Positions 1-10,429 of a stretch of DNA of 64,000 nucleotides are shown here, one piece after another (position 1 is the first letter of the stretch; the number at the start of each line of letters is the position of its first letter). Source of the DNA: Trichopria drosophilae. Lineage: Eukaryota; Arthropoda; Insecta; Hymenoptera; Diapriidae. The stretch spans positions 81,616,001 to 81,680,000 of the forward strand of contig CM059583.1 in the NCBI GenBank assembly GCA_030407085.1, given 5' to 3'. The position numbers and the translations under genes are program-made. The notes beneath the pieces are model-generated. The model was not told the origin of the DNA, searched no databases, and was given only the letters and a program-made list of their open reading frames with translations.

Positions 1-480
1 ATTAGTTCCGCAGGAGACTTAGCTGCCAACCTCAAATCGTCTTGAAAGACGCAAACACCTTTAATTGATCGAAACAAATGACTCATTCGTTCTTGCTATT
101 TCGCTGGCGCGGCCGCTAAACCGAATAAAATACGCCAAACTCTGAAAAGTCCGCGAGGTGTATTAATGGTGAGTGGATTCGCCATTTCCTCGTCTACAGG
201 CAGTCGAATGTATGCCCACACACAATCGATTCGTGCGAAATGAGTGGAGCCCGCCAAATCGATGAACATTTCCTCCGTCGTTGGCATTGGAAACTCGTTG
301 ATGATGAGTTGCGGATTGACGGTTACACTGTAGTCTCCACAAATTCGAACTTTACCATCTCTCTTCAAAACGGGCACATTTGGTGTGGCATAGAGCGAAG
401 AAGGCACTGTTTCGAGAATTTCAGAAGATTCCCAGATATCAAGAGCAGAATCAACAGGTTTGGCGAGGCACGCCACACTA
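1..480 (-). pseudogene. Ty3/gypsy reverse transcriptase fragment, left end cut by window
   Basis: The minus strand reads the finger and palm part of a retroviral-type reverse transcriptase of a Ty3/gypsy LTR retrotransposon. Visible blocks are VRICGDYSVTVNP, EFPMPTTEE and DLAGSTHFARID, the usual order leading to the catalytic strand. An in-frame stop sits near 96, after which the same frame continues to the window edge and gives VFQDDLRLAA (bases 36-50 encode the VFQDD part), the position of the usual YVDD box. The copy is therefore broken and its catalytic box is altered. It lies downstream of the gag pieces at 713-1,660 on the same strand, so the order gag-pol is preserved. Protease, RNase H and integrase are not visible; the last two would lie left of the window. 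Confidence 0.85.
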
Positions 481-712
481 TGGGCTTTGTAATATACAGG
501 TTTTGAGTCTGGTTTGAGCTTCAGTGAGACAAGTCCTAGACCTGTAATCGGGGAAAAATCTTGCCGAATTACATTCTTATATTTACATGATAATTCTTTC
601 GCAAACGCAACTTTATCAATTTAGCAATATTTTTAGTTTCAGGAGTTAAAACGGAAGAAAATAAACTCTGTGCGCCCTTACATTTTATAAATGTATGTAT
701 CCATTCGCGACC

Positions 713-1660
713 TCATAGCGGAGTGCGCTGTATATCAGTGAGGTACAAATGTAATTTGAATACGGTGTTGTAGATTTCAGCGATTACCACACCGTTGATG
801 TCCTCTTCTTCTTCCTTCTTGACTTCGTGTACCTGCTTGACTTTGGTTTTACAAGCTCGAGCCAGGTGAGCTCGTTTCTTACAAAAGTTGTAGACCATCG
901 ATGTGGGCAATTTGCACGTATTAGCTATGTGGTTTGTGTTACCACATCTAAAGCAGTGTGATTTGGAAAAATCCTCAGAAGGCAGCTTTTGCCTCGGCGC
1001 GGAGGCTTGATTCTTCGATTTCACATTATCCGATCTCTTCTTCTGAGCGTGTTAAGCGTTAACCGTGGCAGAGTCGTCTCATAGATTTACAGTCTCTCGA
1101 TCGCAAGTTTCCATTGTCAAGGCAGTATTGACGGGAGTTTGGAACGTTAAATCCTTGGTTTCAAGCAGGCGGCCTTGTATACGCTGATTTGCGAGTCCAA
1201 TAACAAACTGGTTTCGAAGTGCCTTCGTAGTATGACCTCCAAAGCCGCAGTTGGCACTCATTTTCGTTAAAACAGTAGCGTATTCTTGGATGCTTTCACC
1301 GGGCTGTTGTTTGCGACTGTTGAACTTGAAATTTTCAGAGATTTCCAGTACCGGTGGAGCGTATAATTCTTTCAACTTCGATGGTAAGTTCTGCGTAAGT
1401 CTTCCTATCAAATTGCGAATCCCCAAACGTATCGCACAGAGCATCGTAAGCCGTAGTGCCGACAAAGTGGAGCAAATAACCTATTTTGTCGTTATCTTTT
1501 AAGCCAGCGTTCCCATTGCGTATCCCCGGGAACGAAAGCGCTGATGTTGATGACGTTAGACGTAGTTGTAGTTGCGTCTAGCATGGCTAATGCGTTAGGA
1601 AGACTTGGCGCAATCGTCACCGTTGCCGTCATCGTCGTGTTTAAAGAATCCTTTTAGCTG
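713..1660 (-). pseudogene. Ty3/gypsy gag remnant with CCHC zinc knuckles
   Basis: Two minus-strand frames (1,465-1,079 and 1,024-713) together read as a gag polyprotein. The first has a typical retrotransposon gag capsid pattern (ENFKFNSRKQQPGESIQEY, then FVIGLANQRIQGRLL). The second holds a nucleocapsid knuckle CFRCGNTNHIANTC at about 914-955 and a second, imperfect one just after it (FCKKRAHLARAC, first cysteine spaced irregularly). The two frames are separated by a frameshift or stop around 1,030-1,080. Gag would package element RNA. It lies upstream of the RT fragment at 1-480 and belongs to the same element. No LTR or primer-binding site could be fixed on its 5' side. Confidence 0.75.
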
Positions 1661-2635
1661 TTCAATCTTAGCTAGGTCAGACGCTAACGCGTGAATAAAT
1701 GCACAATTTGCAATGTGGATAGTCTGTAGGATCCGTAGAAAATGTAATGTAGGATTTTGTAGGCACAAGCTACGCACTAAACGTGCGTAGACTGAGGAAA
1801 AGTACTAAATACAGCCGTGTACTAAATGGCGCAGAGGCGCATGTATGAATTTAAGCTTAAATTGCACCGTGTGTCTGCATGCAACTTTAAGCAATAACGT
1901 GAGCGTAGAGTGCTTGTAGAGTGTGCACGCGATGTATTCAATTGCTCAATAAAAAAAAACATTTTGTAGTACACGTTATGTTGCGTACTCTAACACTACA
2001 AAATCACAGCTTCACAACCGCTCGCGAACATAATTTTTATGAAAACAAATTTTCTTCCTTTAGCTTCTATTGGTATAGAAACAAAAGAGTTGCAGAGAGA
2101 TTGCAGAGAATAGAGAGGTTAGGCACGCCCGCATTGAAATACCATACCACGTGGATTCTTGATAGTAGATAATTTTCGAAGTTCTCACTCGAGATTATCA
2201 CAGAAAATGTTGATCCTCGTCGCCAATATTATGTTTGCAGGAAGGCAAGAGAGTAGTAGAGATAATATTGATAAATAAGTACACTTGTAAACTAATGATG
2301 GTTGATATATTTTTGGCTTTGATATATATTTCACAGATCGCCTTGTGTCTCCTGCCTTTGTCCACACTTCGAATGCGGCAGCGTCCTCGCTACCCCTTCC
2401 GCACGCACATTCACGCATGCAAACGTCATACTCCCGAAACACACCTACGTACTCGACGCACGAGGCTGGTGCATACCCAATACAAAGTTATTTCAATAAT
2501 ATTATTATTTACATTAATATTATTTCTATCGTTCACTTGAAGCAGTAAGACATTCGTGAGTATTATTTGTGAATAATTTTGAATAAGCGAAGTGAATAAT
2601 ATTAATTCACGCATTTTTTACGTACTTATAAGAAA
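1661..2635. other. No recognisable gene; probable gypsy 5' region and transposon flank
   Basis: No frame here resembles a known protein. The part next to gag may hold the 5' untranslated region or LTR of the gypsy element, but I could not find matching TG...CA ends or a primer-binding site. Short frames at 2,185-2,614 are low-complexity shadows. Confidence 0.4.
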
Positions 2636-2755
2636 ATGGAAGATTTATCAAGAGCTGAATTTTTAAGGTAACTTAAAGTTTATCATTTATGTTATATATT
2701 TCGATATTCGATAAAGTTATTAATTGCATAATTATATTTGCATACTTTTATTTAC

Positions 2756-2840
2756 CGCACGCACGCACGCACGCACGCACACGCACACACACACACACAC
2801 ATACGCACGCACACGCACACGCACGCACGCACGCACGCAA
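2756..2840. repeat. Microsatellite of (GCAC)n/(CA)n type
   Basis: Simple alternating repeat of GCAC and CA units. It lies inside the presumed intron of the piggyBac pseudogene, just before the acceptor. Frames that run through it are artefacts. Confidence 0.95.
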
Positions 2841-3961
2841 TGTTGCAGGGAGCACAGGTACAATATTTTTTGCTAAAAATAAGACTATTTGGAATAAAAC
2901 TGCTCAACGAAATCATCAAACTCCTTCAAGTAATGTCGTTAGGCAAAGAGCTGGGCCTTGCAGGAGTACAGAAATGCTCTCGATTTCTGATACGTTCAAC
3001 AAAATTATGTTAAAGGAAATGGTTGATATTATCGCACGGTGCACAAACAAAAAAGCAGAAGCTGAATACGAGGAGTATAACATCAAGCACCCTGAAAATG
3101 AGCCATGCATATGGGAAAAAGTAATGGAGCAAGAATGTTACGCTTTTTTGCTATTTTGATTTGTGCTGGTGCTAATAATTCAAATACTGACCATGTAGCT
3201 GACATGTGGAGAAAAGCATCATTTCCTTTGTACCGTGCAACAGTGGGACGACAACGATTTCAATCAATTATACGTTTTATACGATTTGATGATCAAGCTA
3301 CACGCCGTGAACGATCAGCCATCGATAAAGCAGCATCAATTTCTGATATATGGAATATGTTAAATGCAAACTTGGCTGTGATCTACATACCAACCGAAAA
3401 TTTAACAATCGGTCAGCAGCTCTTCCCTTTTCGAGAGAGAACGAAATTTACGCAATACATACCTTCAAAGCCAGCTAAGTATGGTATCAAACTATGGCGG
3501 ATATGTGAAGCATGGTTTTCCGCTCAAAGGGAACATTTATACAGGAAAAGTGGGTAATTCTCGAGACATCAATCAAGGAGAGAGAATTGTCTACAAACTT
3601 GCAGTCCGTTTCAAAGGATCTGGCCGAAACATAAGTATAGACAGATTTTTTACGACATTACCTTTAGCGAAAAGTCTTCATTCTTGGAACCTCACTCTCG
3701 TTGGCACTTTGAAAAAAAATAAACCATACATTCCTCAACAAATGAAGCTTTCAAAAAATAAAAGAACCATTGTCAACTCTTTTTTGTTTTAACGAAAAAG
3801 TTACAATCTGTTCCTATGTGCCGAAGAAAAATAAAGCTGTTATTTTACATGGCACGATGCATAATGATGCTACAACGTCCGATGCAGCACATAAAAAACC
3901 AGAAATGATTTTATTTTATAATAAAACTAAAGCCGACGTCGATACTATGGACCAAATGTGC

Positions 3962-4302
3962 GCGATATACATAACGGCGAACACGCAGGTGGCCGTCGGT
4001 ACCATCAGCAAATTCGGTGATCTGAGCCATAGCGAGTACGACGCGGGGCTTATCCCATCTTTATCCGAGATAAGACCCACGACGTACCGACCGCGGATTA
4101 GACGCTGATGGTACCGATAACTGCCGACGAGGGTCCGCAGAGGTCCCAAATTCGTACCTTCGCCCAGCAAGGTTCCCCGGTTATTCCACACTGGACATAG
4201 AAAATTGCACGGACGGGGATTCGAACTCAGGACCTTCGCGACGTTCAGTTCGAACGGAGTAAGATTGACGCCTTAGCCTGCACGACCATCACGCCGACGA
4301 GC
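3962..4302 (-). mobile_element. tRNA-derived SINE inserted in piggyBac remnant
   Basis: The minus strand begins near 4,302 with a tRNA-like head: an A-box-like stretch GGTCGTGCAGGCTAAGGCG and, about 50 bases on, a B box GAGTTCGAATCCCCG. The remaining 250 bases are GC-richer than the surroundings and unrelated to the piggyBac frame, which stops matching at about 3,960. This is the expected anatomy of a Pol III-driven, tRNA-headed SINE. The variable region is long, which suggests a serine- or leucine-type tRNA ancestor, but the source tRNA is not certain. A simple tail is not obvious at the 3' (left) end. Confidence 0.6.
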
Positions 4303-4385
4303 ATACGGCAAAAATTACTAAATGTGTAGGAGGATGTAGTCAGTAAATTTAAATTTTGTTATATTGTATTTGATAAATAAACAAT

Positions 4386-5285
4386 TAGATATGAAACTAA
4401 TGTATACAAATATTTTAATAATATGATATGTTGCAAGAATTAAATTATTTATGTATGCGGGTACCCGTTTGGGCTATACGTGTCCATGTTTTGGATGTTG
4501 ACATTTTGTTAGTTATACAAAATAATAAAATGATCTAAATGCATATTTTGAAATATTAGGAAATCGGTCAAATCGTGGGTATCCTAGAGGTTTTTAGCGA
4601 ATTCGTTTAGGGGGGGGGGGGGGAATGATTCAACCAAATGTACGTCGATGGTTACCTGGGTACCCGGTTAGTAACACAAGGGTTAGGGGGGGGGGGGGGG
4701 AGGTATGGGATAACGGGCCAAAAAAAAGCAGTCTTTTATGATTTTTTTAAAAGAAATGTACTGTTGAGAAGTGAACAATTTTATTCCAATGTTGTTTTGT
4801 GTGTATCGAAGTACATTTTCAAATTTTTGGCCATACAATAAAAACAAAATGGCGGAATTATTAAGCATTGATGTGGGCCATGTCGAAAAATGATGCTTCT
4901 GCCGTGTCCCTGGTTAAAAATCGTAGAATCATCTGAAACACATGGAATGGGAGAAATTTAGTAGTTTATAAGTATAGCTCCAGATCAACGTTTTTATCAG
5001 CAAAAAAATTGTATTTTTTACGGCAGGTTGAAGTAAAAAGTACGATTTTTTTTTAAAAAATCACACAAAATGGCGCCATTATGTCGCTGTAAAAATCGAT
5101 TGTATGCCGCAAAAAATAAAGAAAAAGGGATCGTTGTCCCGGAGATAAATATATATTAAAGAAGTGTGTTAGCCCGATCGGTGCAGAACTTTTTGAGTTA
5201 TCGTGGACAACGCATTTAAGAAAAAGATTTCGAGAAAAGGCTTTTAAAGTTTAGGCTTAGAAGATCATAGGAAAAAATTCTTTCT
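4386..5285. other. No gene; contains two long G homopolymers
   Basis: Probably the 3' end of the piggyBac remnant followed by unrelated repeat DNA. Runs of 14 and 15 consecutive G occur at about 4,610-4,623 and 4,686-4,700 on the plus strand. Short frames across them are not coding. Confidence 0.6.
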
Positions 5286-5291
5286 TCGTAC

Positions 5292-6842
5292 TTACATAGA
5301 GTCGTCGATGCCAGCCTCATACAACAGTGTTCCTGCGGCTTTGGCGATGTCCAAGGCATCCTTTTGTTCCAATCTTCTACGAATCCGAGCTTCTTTTGTG
5401 TCGAAAGCAGTCTTTTCGACTGCTCTGGAAATTCTGGTGCGGTCGAAATTGCGGACGTACTGGTGGGCGCTCGGACCAGTATTGATTTTCATATCGTGAA
5501 GGAAGGCAATGTAGCCTTCATTAAAAGTGCAGGCAGCTACATTTGCTGCTATGTCGATTATTTTATGGCTGCTTGATAAAATTTTAGGGCTAATCCTCCA
5601 AATGAGCTGGTTAAGGCTTTCGTTATTGTTTTGATTGAAGCCGCCGAGACGGCGTAGAAGCTCTTCTTTACTGAGATCTTTGTAAATAGGCTCTATTGCT
5701 TGTACGACCTCGTCCGGAAAACGCTCGTATTTATGCTTGAAGCCTTCTACTCCGGTGGTACCCAACGCCTATTAGTAATGGCACCACGAGTCAGCGCCGG
5801 CAGGACACATATCGTGCTGGGGATCTGCGTCTGTCGATTTATAATGGTAAAAGGTCGCCCAAATCGCATAATTCATTTTTTTTACGGATTCACAATTTCT
5901 TCGCATCACCAATCCATAATATATCGTTAATTTGTCAATTGTTTTTGCGGTAAGTTTACCATTTCCGGACAGACTTTTGCTTCGTCTTGTTTGGCCAGCT
6001 TTTTTTCCCGGTTTTTATCTCCGTTTCTACTGTTGTATTTTTTACAACGTCACGTAGGCGTTTGCTCATCCTTTTTTGCACATGGCCGACACATTCTTTT
6101 TTCTCTATTTCATAATCTTCTCCATATGGTTTAGATTGAATCACTCCAGTGTACGTCTTGCAGTCTCCGTCTCCTATGTAATATTTGTACTTTACGCCGT
6201 AATTTTCTTCTGAACGCTGAAACATTTCTTTCATTAGGTCCCACGTGGTTTGCTTCACATTCACCCGATTCCACATGATTTTGTTGCCATTCTTCAAATT
6301 CCGTAGTATATAATTTGACTCGTATATGTGACACATTTGACAGGTACCACTTTTTACGCAAATGTCTAGCACTTTCCCTGTGTAGTATCCTATGAGAGAA
6401 GAAACACCGTACAATGAAGAAAAACCTCGTTTTTGCCACGTACCATCACCGGAAACAGTCAGATTTGTAGTATCTTCAAGTTCATGTTCTTTGCATGTTT
6501 CGTTTTTTCTTGAGCAGCAGTCATGGGGTAAAGGTCTTTTGCAACGGATTGTACTTTGTCACACATATTTTTGACTTATGAATTATACACTGATTTAGCA
6601 AAAAAATTAGCCGATAAATCCATTAGGCCGCCAAATTTATCGCATCCTGACAAGCCCAAGCCTAACAAACGCATGACGAAAGTGAATCTAGAATTTATTT
6701 CATACGTACGGCCTATACTCTCACTTGGCGGAATGAACACGGCCATATTACAATTTTCACATTTCACTTTAATTTGAAAGCCAAGTCCTGCCAAGTAAAA
6801 AATCGATGATCCGGTAATGTTTTTCGCCATCTTCAGAAACAT
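5292..6842 (-). pseudogene. Mutator-like transposase remnant of the insect type
   Basis: Minus-strand frames form one broken transposase. In order: the N-terminal block at 6,842-6,576 (YEINSRFTFVMRLLGLGL, GCDKFGGLMDL); a frame at about 6,500-6,400 reading LTVSGDGTWQKRGFSSLYGV; then 6,414-5,956 with YYIGDGDCKTYTGVI, KKECVGHVQKRMSKRLR and two paired cysteines; then a stretch reading LTIYYGLVMRRNCESV and STDADPQHDMCPAG; and finally 5,765-5,292 with RRLGGFNQNNNESLNQLIW. These blocks match, from memory, the Mutator-like transposase family common in insect and cnidarian genomes. GDGDCKTY carries one of the expected catalytic aspartates. There are at least two frameshifts and two consecutive stops near 5,770, so it is not functional. 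A foldback MITE sits upstream at 6,910-7,580. Confidence 0.72.
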
Positions 6843-6909
6843 CTATCTCAGTTGTCAAAATCGACAGCGGCTTTATTGTAGCTTTTACTTGGTGGCATTA
6901 ATCGGCAAG

Positions 6910-7580
6910 AATCACAAAGAGCCACCCTAAATTTAGCCTGATTTTCGGACCTGAAATTTGGGATCAAAATGTATGTCAAATGAAAGTTTATGATAATAGC
7001 TTACTGGTGTAAAACTGTTAGATTGAGCATATATCTTAATCTTGAAATATGGGGGTTCAAAGGGCGGATTTTACTGCAAAAATTGTATTTTTTTTAAATT
7101 TGACAATTTTAATCTCCGAAAGTACACATTTTATGAAAAATTCACAAGAGACATTTTTTATTTAGATTTATCGAAAGAATCTAAATAAATTTTTACAGGA
7201 CCGAACAAATTAAATTTCCAAAGTGTTAACAAAATGTTGATTGTTTTGAATATGTTAAAAATTTTATTTTTTCGCAATTTGGAAAAAATTTTTTTAGATT
7301 CTTTCGACAATTCTAAATAAAAAATATCTGTTGTGAATTTTTCAGAAAATGTATATTTTCCGAGATAAAAAATGTCAGATTTAAAAAAAAATGCAATTTT
7401 TGCAGTTAAATCCCCCTTTAAACCCCCATATCTCAAGATTTAGATATATGCTCAATCTAAAATTTTTACACCAGTAAGCTATTATCATAAACTTTCATTT
7501 GACATATATTTTGATCCCAAATTTCAGGTCCAAAAAACAGGCGAAATTTGTCCACTTTTTTGAGTGGCTCTTTCGCGATT
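6910..7580. mobile_element. Foldback MITE with about 300-bp inverted arms
   Basis: The two halves are reverse complements over most of their length. The outer ends read AATCACAAAGAGCCAC on the left and, reversed, AATCGCGAAAGAGCCAC on the right. Inner parts also pair, for example CTTACTGGTGTAAAA on the left with its complement near 7,467-7,482, and the A/T-rich strings near 7,140-7,190 with those near 7,300-7,350. No coding capacity. It lies between the Mutator-like blocks at 6,842 and 7,600, consistent with insertion into that element. Confidence 0.85.
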
Positions 7581-7596
7581 TAACCATGTATTATAA

Positions 7597-7710
7597 TTAA
7601 GATTAAACTTTTTACATAGTTCATTATTAATTTTGCGTAACTGTTTTCTTCCAACTTTTGATGTATGTCCCTTTTTCTTGAAAGGATTACAACAACGACT
7701 GACAGAAGCC
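7597..7710 (-). pseudogene. Possible N-terminus of the Mutator-like transposase
   Basis: A short minus-strand frame begins MASVSRCCNPFKKKG and continues into a basic helix (LRKINNELCKKFNL) before it runs into the MITE end. Its strand and position fit the start of the transposase whose next block begins at 6,842 on the other side of the MITE. The family assignment is inference from position and from the CCNPF-type start. Confidence 0.4.
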
Positions 7711-7724
7711 ATGACAATTAACAA

Positions 7725-8935
7725 TGTATATTATAATATAATAACTTGAATAATTAATTGCTTAAAAATAATAAAATTTGTTTAGAATTATGCAGAATAA
7801 TAAGTAAATTAAGGCAAGACAATATTTTTGTTTATCTCTATGAAACGCCGTAAAAGATATTACATATACATTTCTGTAAATAGCCATTATACGCGATGTT
7901 CACGATGATTGACATATATACAAACGGAATCACATTATACTTGCGAGAAAAAAACTCGGCGCCGATACGTTACAGAATAAAAAATATGCACATTGAATTG
8001 AGTGCTGCGGCGCGTATCGGATAGTTGAGCACAGTGAATTGCGCTCTTTAAAAAATCATAACATAAAACGAGAAGAGCCTCCGCCATTTTTATTTTTGGA
8101 AATTATAGGTGAAATCATTTTCTTCAAAATAAAATAATAGATTTAAAAAAAAGAGCTCATTACCAAAATTTAAGTTGAAAAATGTTTTCGGTCAGTTTTT
8201 TGGGAAAATGAAATTTTTTTTGAAATTATTTTGTTCTTCAATGAAAGTATATAATTTTATGAACAAAATGCGTATAGTCTCATTTGCATGCGACAATTAG
8301 AGAAATAGATATCGCAATTTAAAGAAATTCAATGATCGTGACGTCACCGGCGCCATTTTGAAATTTTTCGAAAAATATTTTCCACACCTACACCTATCAT
8401 ATATTTCATTTTCGTTGAATTCCCCTACCCCCACCACAACTTTGATATTGTTGACGTGGAATGACCCATTTATATATTAAAATTAGATAATTGTTTTTTA
8501 ATCCAGACTGTTAGGAGTATCTCGCAAGGCGTAGAACAAATTTATTAATTCCACGGAATTTGCACGACCAATCCGAAAGTACTCAACATATAAAAAAATA
8601 TTTTCCACTTTTATATTTCAGTTCAAAATGTTATAAAATAACCGCATAAAATACTTGGAAATAAGTACCTTATAACAAAAACTTAGATGTCCCAGAACTC
8701 AGAACACCTTCACGAAAAACACTATAGTTCCATTTTCGTCAACTTGTAAATATACCAAAAATATCGAATAATCTTTAAAATTATACAATATTAAGTAAAG
8801 TACAAAATATTATTGATTTATTTTTAGAATGATTAAGACTATTTTATTTTGACAACAAAAGAAGTTTAATATGACAAAATTGGTGTACCCACTAACCTAG
8901 TTTCGCGATTTGAAAGTAGGTACCGATTAAAAAAA
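7725..8935. other. No gene; AT-rich flank of transposons
   Basis: No frame longer than 60 codons and no recognisable motif. It may include the 5' terminal region of the Mutator-like element, but no matching opposite end was found. Confidence 0.5.
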
Positions 8936-8939
8936 GATG

Positions 8940-9400
8940 GAGTCATTGCAATACAAATTTATCTTATCCAATATAAAGTAATTGCATCTTCCGCGATAAC
9001 TTGGCATATTCTTCGTCTTAAATATATAAACAAAATTGAAAATATGCACTTTTCGGATTTTCACGAACTTTATACGTTGATCTCTGTTAAAGAAACATTT
9101 TGATAATTGGTACTTTTGGTATAATTAAATCAAACTTTCGTTTTCACTCATCAAAGTTTGGTGTTAGTCCCGATTCCAGTCTATGAGATATAATTAAATG
9201 ATCAAACGAACTTACCAAGCTATGTTCGATCTTAATTGTATAAACGCCGCTTCGAAGATGATCAACATGTATAAGTATCTCCGCCGCACAGGTGTTGCCA
9301 CAATGTTCAAAGTTAAAAAAAAAAAAGAATTCCTTCTATCGATTTGATAATCTACGTGAAGTTGTTTTTTGTTCATATTTTAAAGCACGTGTAAATGTCG
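8940..9400 (+). repeat. Left inverted terminal repeat of DIRS element
   Basis: Pairs as reverse complement with 14,690-15,250. Shared strings include AAATCAAACTTTCGTTTTC, GTTAAAGAAACATTTT, AAAAAGAATTCCTTC and TCGATTTGATAATCTACGTG. Similarity fades gradually at the outer end, so the boundary is approximate. Confidence 0.8.
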
Positions 9401-9429
9401 TAAAATATTATTAAGGTGTACGAAATATG

Positions 9430-9570
9430 GGACGGGTGGGTTTGATCATCTTCGAAGAGGTGTTTGTACAATTAAGATCAAACATCACTTGGTAAGTTCG
9501 TTTGATGATTTAATTGTATTTCACGCCTCTTCTCGATGATCAACATGTAGACATTTAAAGTAATTACGAC
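9430..9570 (-). repeat. Internal complementary region beside the 3' repeat
   Basis: The stretch 9,434-9,520 is the reverse complement of 9,181-9,275 (shared words ATCATCTTCGAAG, GTACAATTAAGATC, TTGGTAAGTTCGTTTGAT). The part after it (CTTCTCGATGATCAACATG) matches the right terminal repeat in the same sense as the left one. In DIRS elements an internal region complementary to the terminal repeats is thought to guide circularisation; the placement next to the 3' repeat fits. Confidence 0.6.
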
Positions 9571-9759
9571 ATTTATTCTCAGTGCTATCAGTTTAATAAT
9601 GACATATAGATAAATATTACATAATTATTGTTGTTGTTGTAGTACATAATGTATATTATAATTAACTATTTGTATAAAAAAGAACATAATTATAATTATA
9701 ATGGGAATGCAGATTTTGCAAAAATATGTTTATTAACTATTAGCAATTTATAATTGATC

Positions 9760-10060
9760 ATGTTGATGAATCCGTCCATACTGCAGTTTTTCTTATTACT
9801 TCTAAACTAACTCCAAGTTTCATTGCAGTCGATGTTGATGCATGTCGAACACTGGGAGAAGAAAAGTGATTTATGTTGATATCACTTTTATTCATAACAT
9901 TTTTAAACCATATGTTGAGGTATTTTTGGAAGTTGCTTTGTAAGGTTTTTTCATTGTTATAAAAAACTTAGTTTCATCTTTTCTTGGCGCTACACAAATT
10001 TTACCATTTTTAGGAAATTATGGTAAGTATACTACTGGTTGGGTTCTGTTAATTCCTGAC
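9760..10060 (-). pseudogene. DIRS tyrosine recombinase, C-terminal part
   Basis: Reading the minus strand from about 9,960 gives KYLNIWFKNVMNKS, then PSVRHASTSTAMKLGVSLE, then VIRKTAVWTDSST. This is the last catalytic block of a DIRS/PAT-type tyrosine recombinase: the RHASTSxAxxxGxSxxxIRKTAxW pattern that contains the second arginine and the conserved histidine-equivalent region. The nucleophilic tyrosine expected a few residues further (FxxFYN context) is not seen; the frame ends at a stop near 9,760. The upstream half (10,060-10,430) is too decayed to read with confidence. Confidence 0.72.
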
Positions 10061-10429
10061 GTTTTAATTATATCTTCTATAAATATTTCTTCACCCTTTT
10101 CATGAAGTTTAATATTTGTAATGCGAATAAGTGAAAAGGTTTGCACCTACATGTGTACAATTATCAGGCTGGTAGCAGATCTAAAAGAATTTGGAGTTCC
10201 GTATTTTGCTCTGTTATTAAATTGTTCAGTTAAAAATATTATAATCTGTGTTATTGTTGCTTGAAATGGGTTGACTTTTCTATAAGAGCAAAATTTCCAT
10301 CACAATTAATGCCTATTCATATTGTCGACTTGTATTGTTACTGGTGCTTTTATATTTTGAGATGCTTTTATAATTTCACTTGATTAATGTGGTTCTCCTT
10401 TCAATGTATATGCTTGCCTGATACTTTCC

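Larger units (their letters stand above)
2636..4385 (+). pseudogene. piggyBac-type transposase, degraded, with an intron
   Basis: A piggyBac (PGBD-like) DDD transposase on the plus strand. A likely first exon starts at ATG 2,636 (MEDLSRAEFLR) and ends at an AG|GTAACT donor near 2,668; the coding part resumes after TGTTGCAG near 2,846. Recognisable blocks are MWRKASFPLYRATVGRQRF, RFIRFDDQATRRER, YIPSKPAKYGIKLW and KTKADVDTMDQM. A frameshift lies near 3,140-3,150 and others follow at about 3,550 and 3,790. The first catalytic aspartate, expected in a (V)DEQLFPF context, reads IGQQLFPF, so the enzyme is dead. A tRNA-derived SINE interrupts the C-terminal end at about 3,962-4,302. The tail after it (TAKITKCVGGC) may be the cysteine-rich C-terminus. 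A second, unbroken piggyBac lies at the right edge of the window but is from a different lineage. Confidence 0.82.

Noticed and set aside
2689..2845. Coding sequence through the ACGC/CA repeat
   Set aside because: Low complexity; this stretch is better explained as intron before the piggyBac acceptor.
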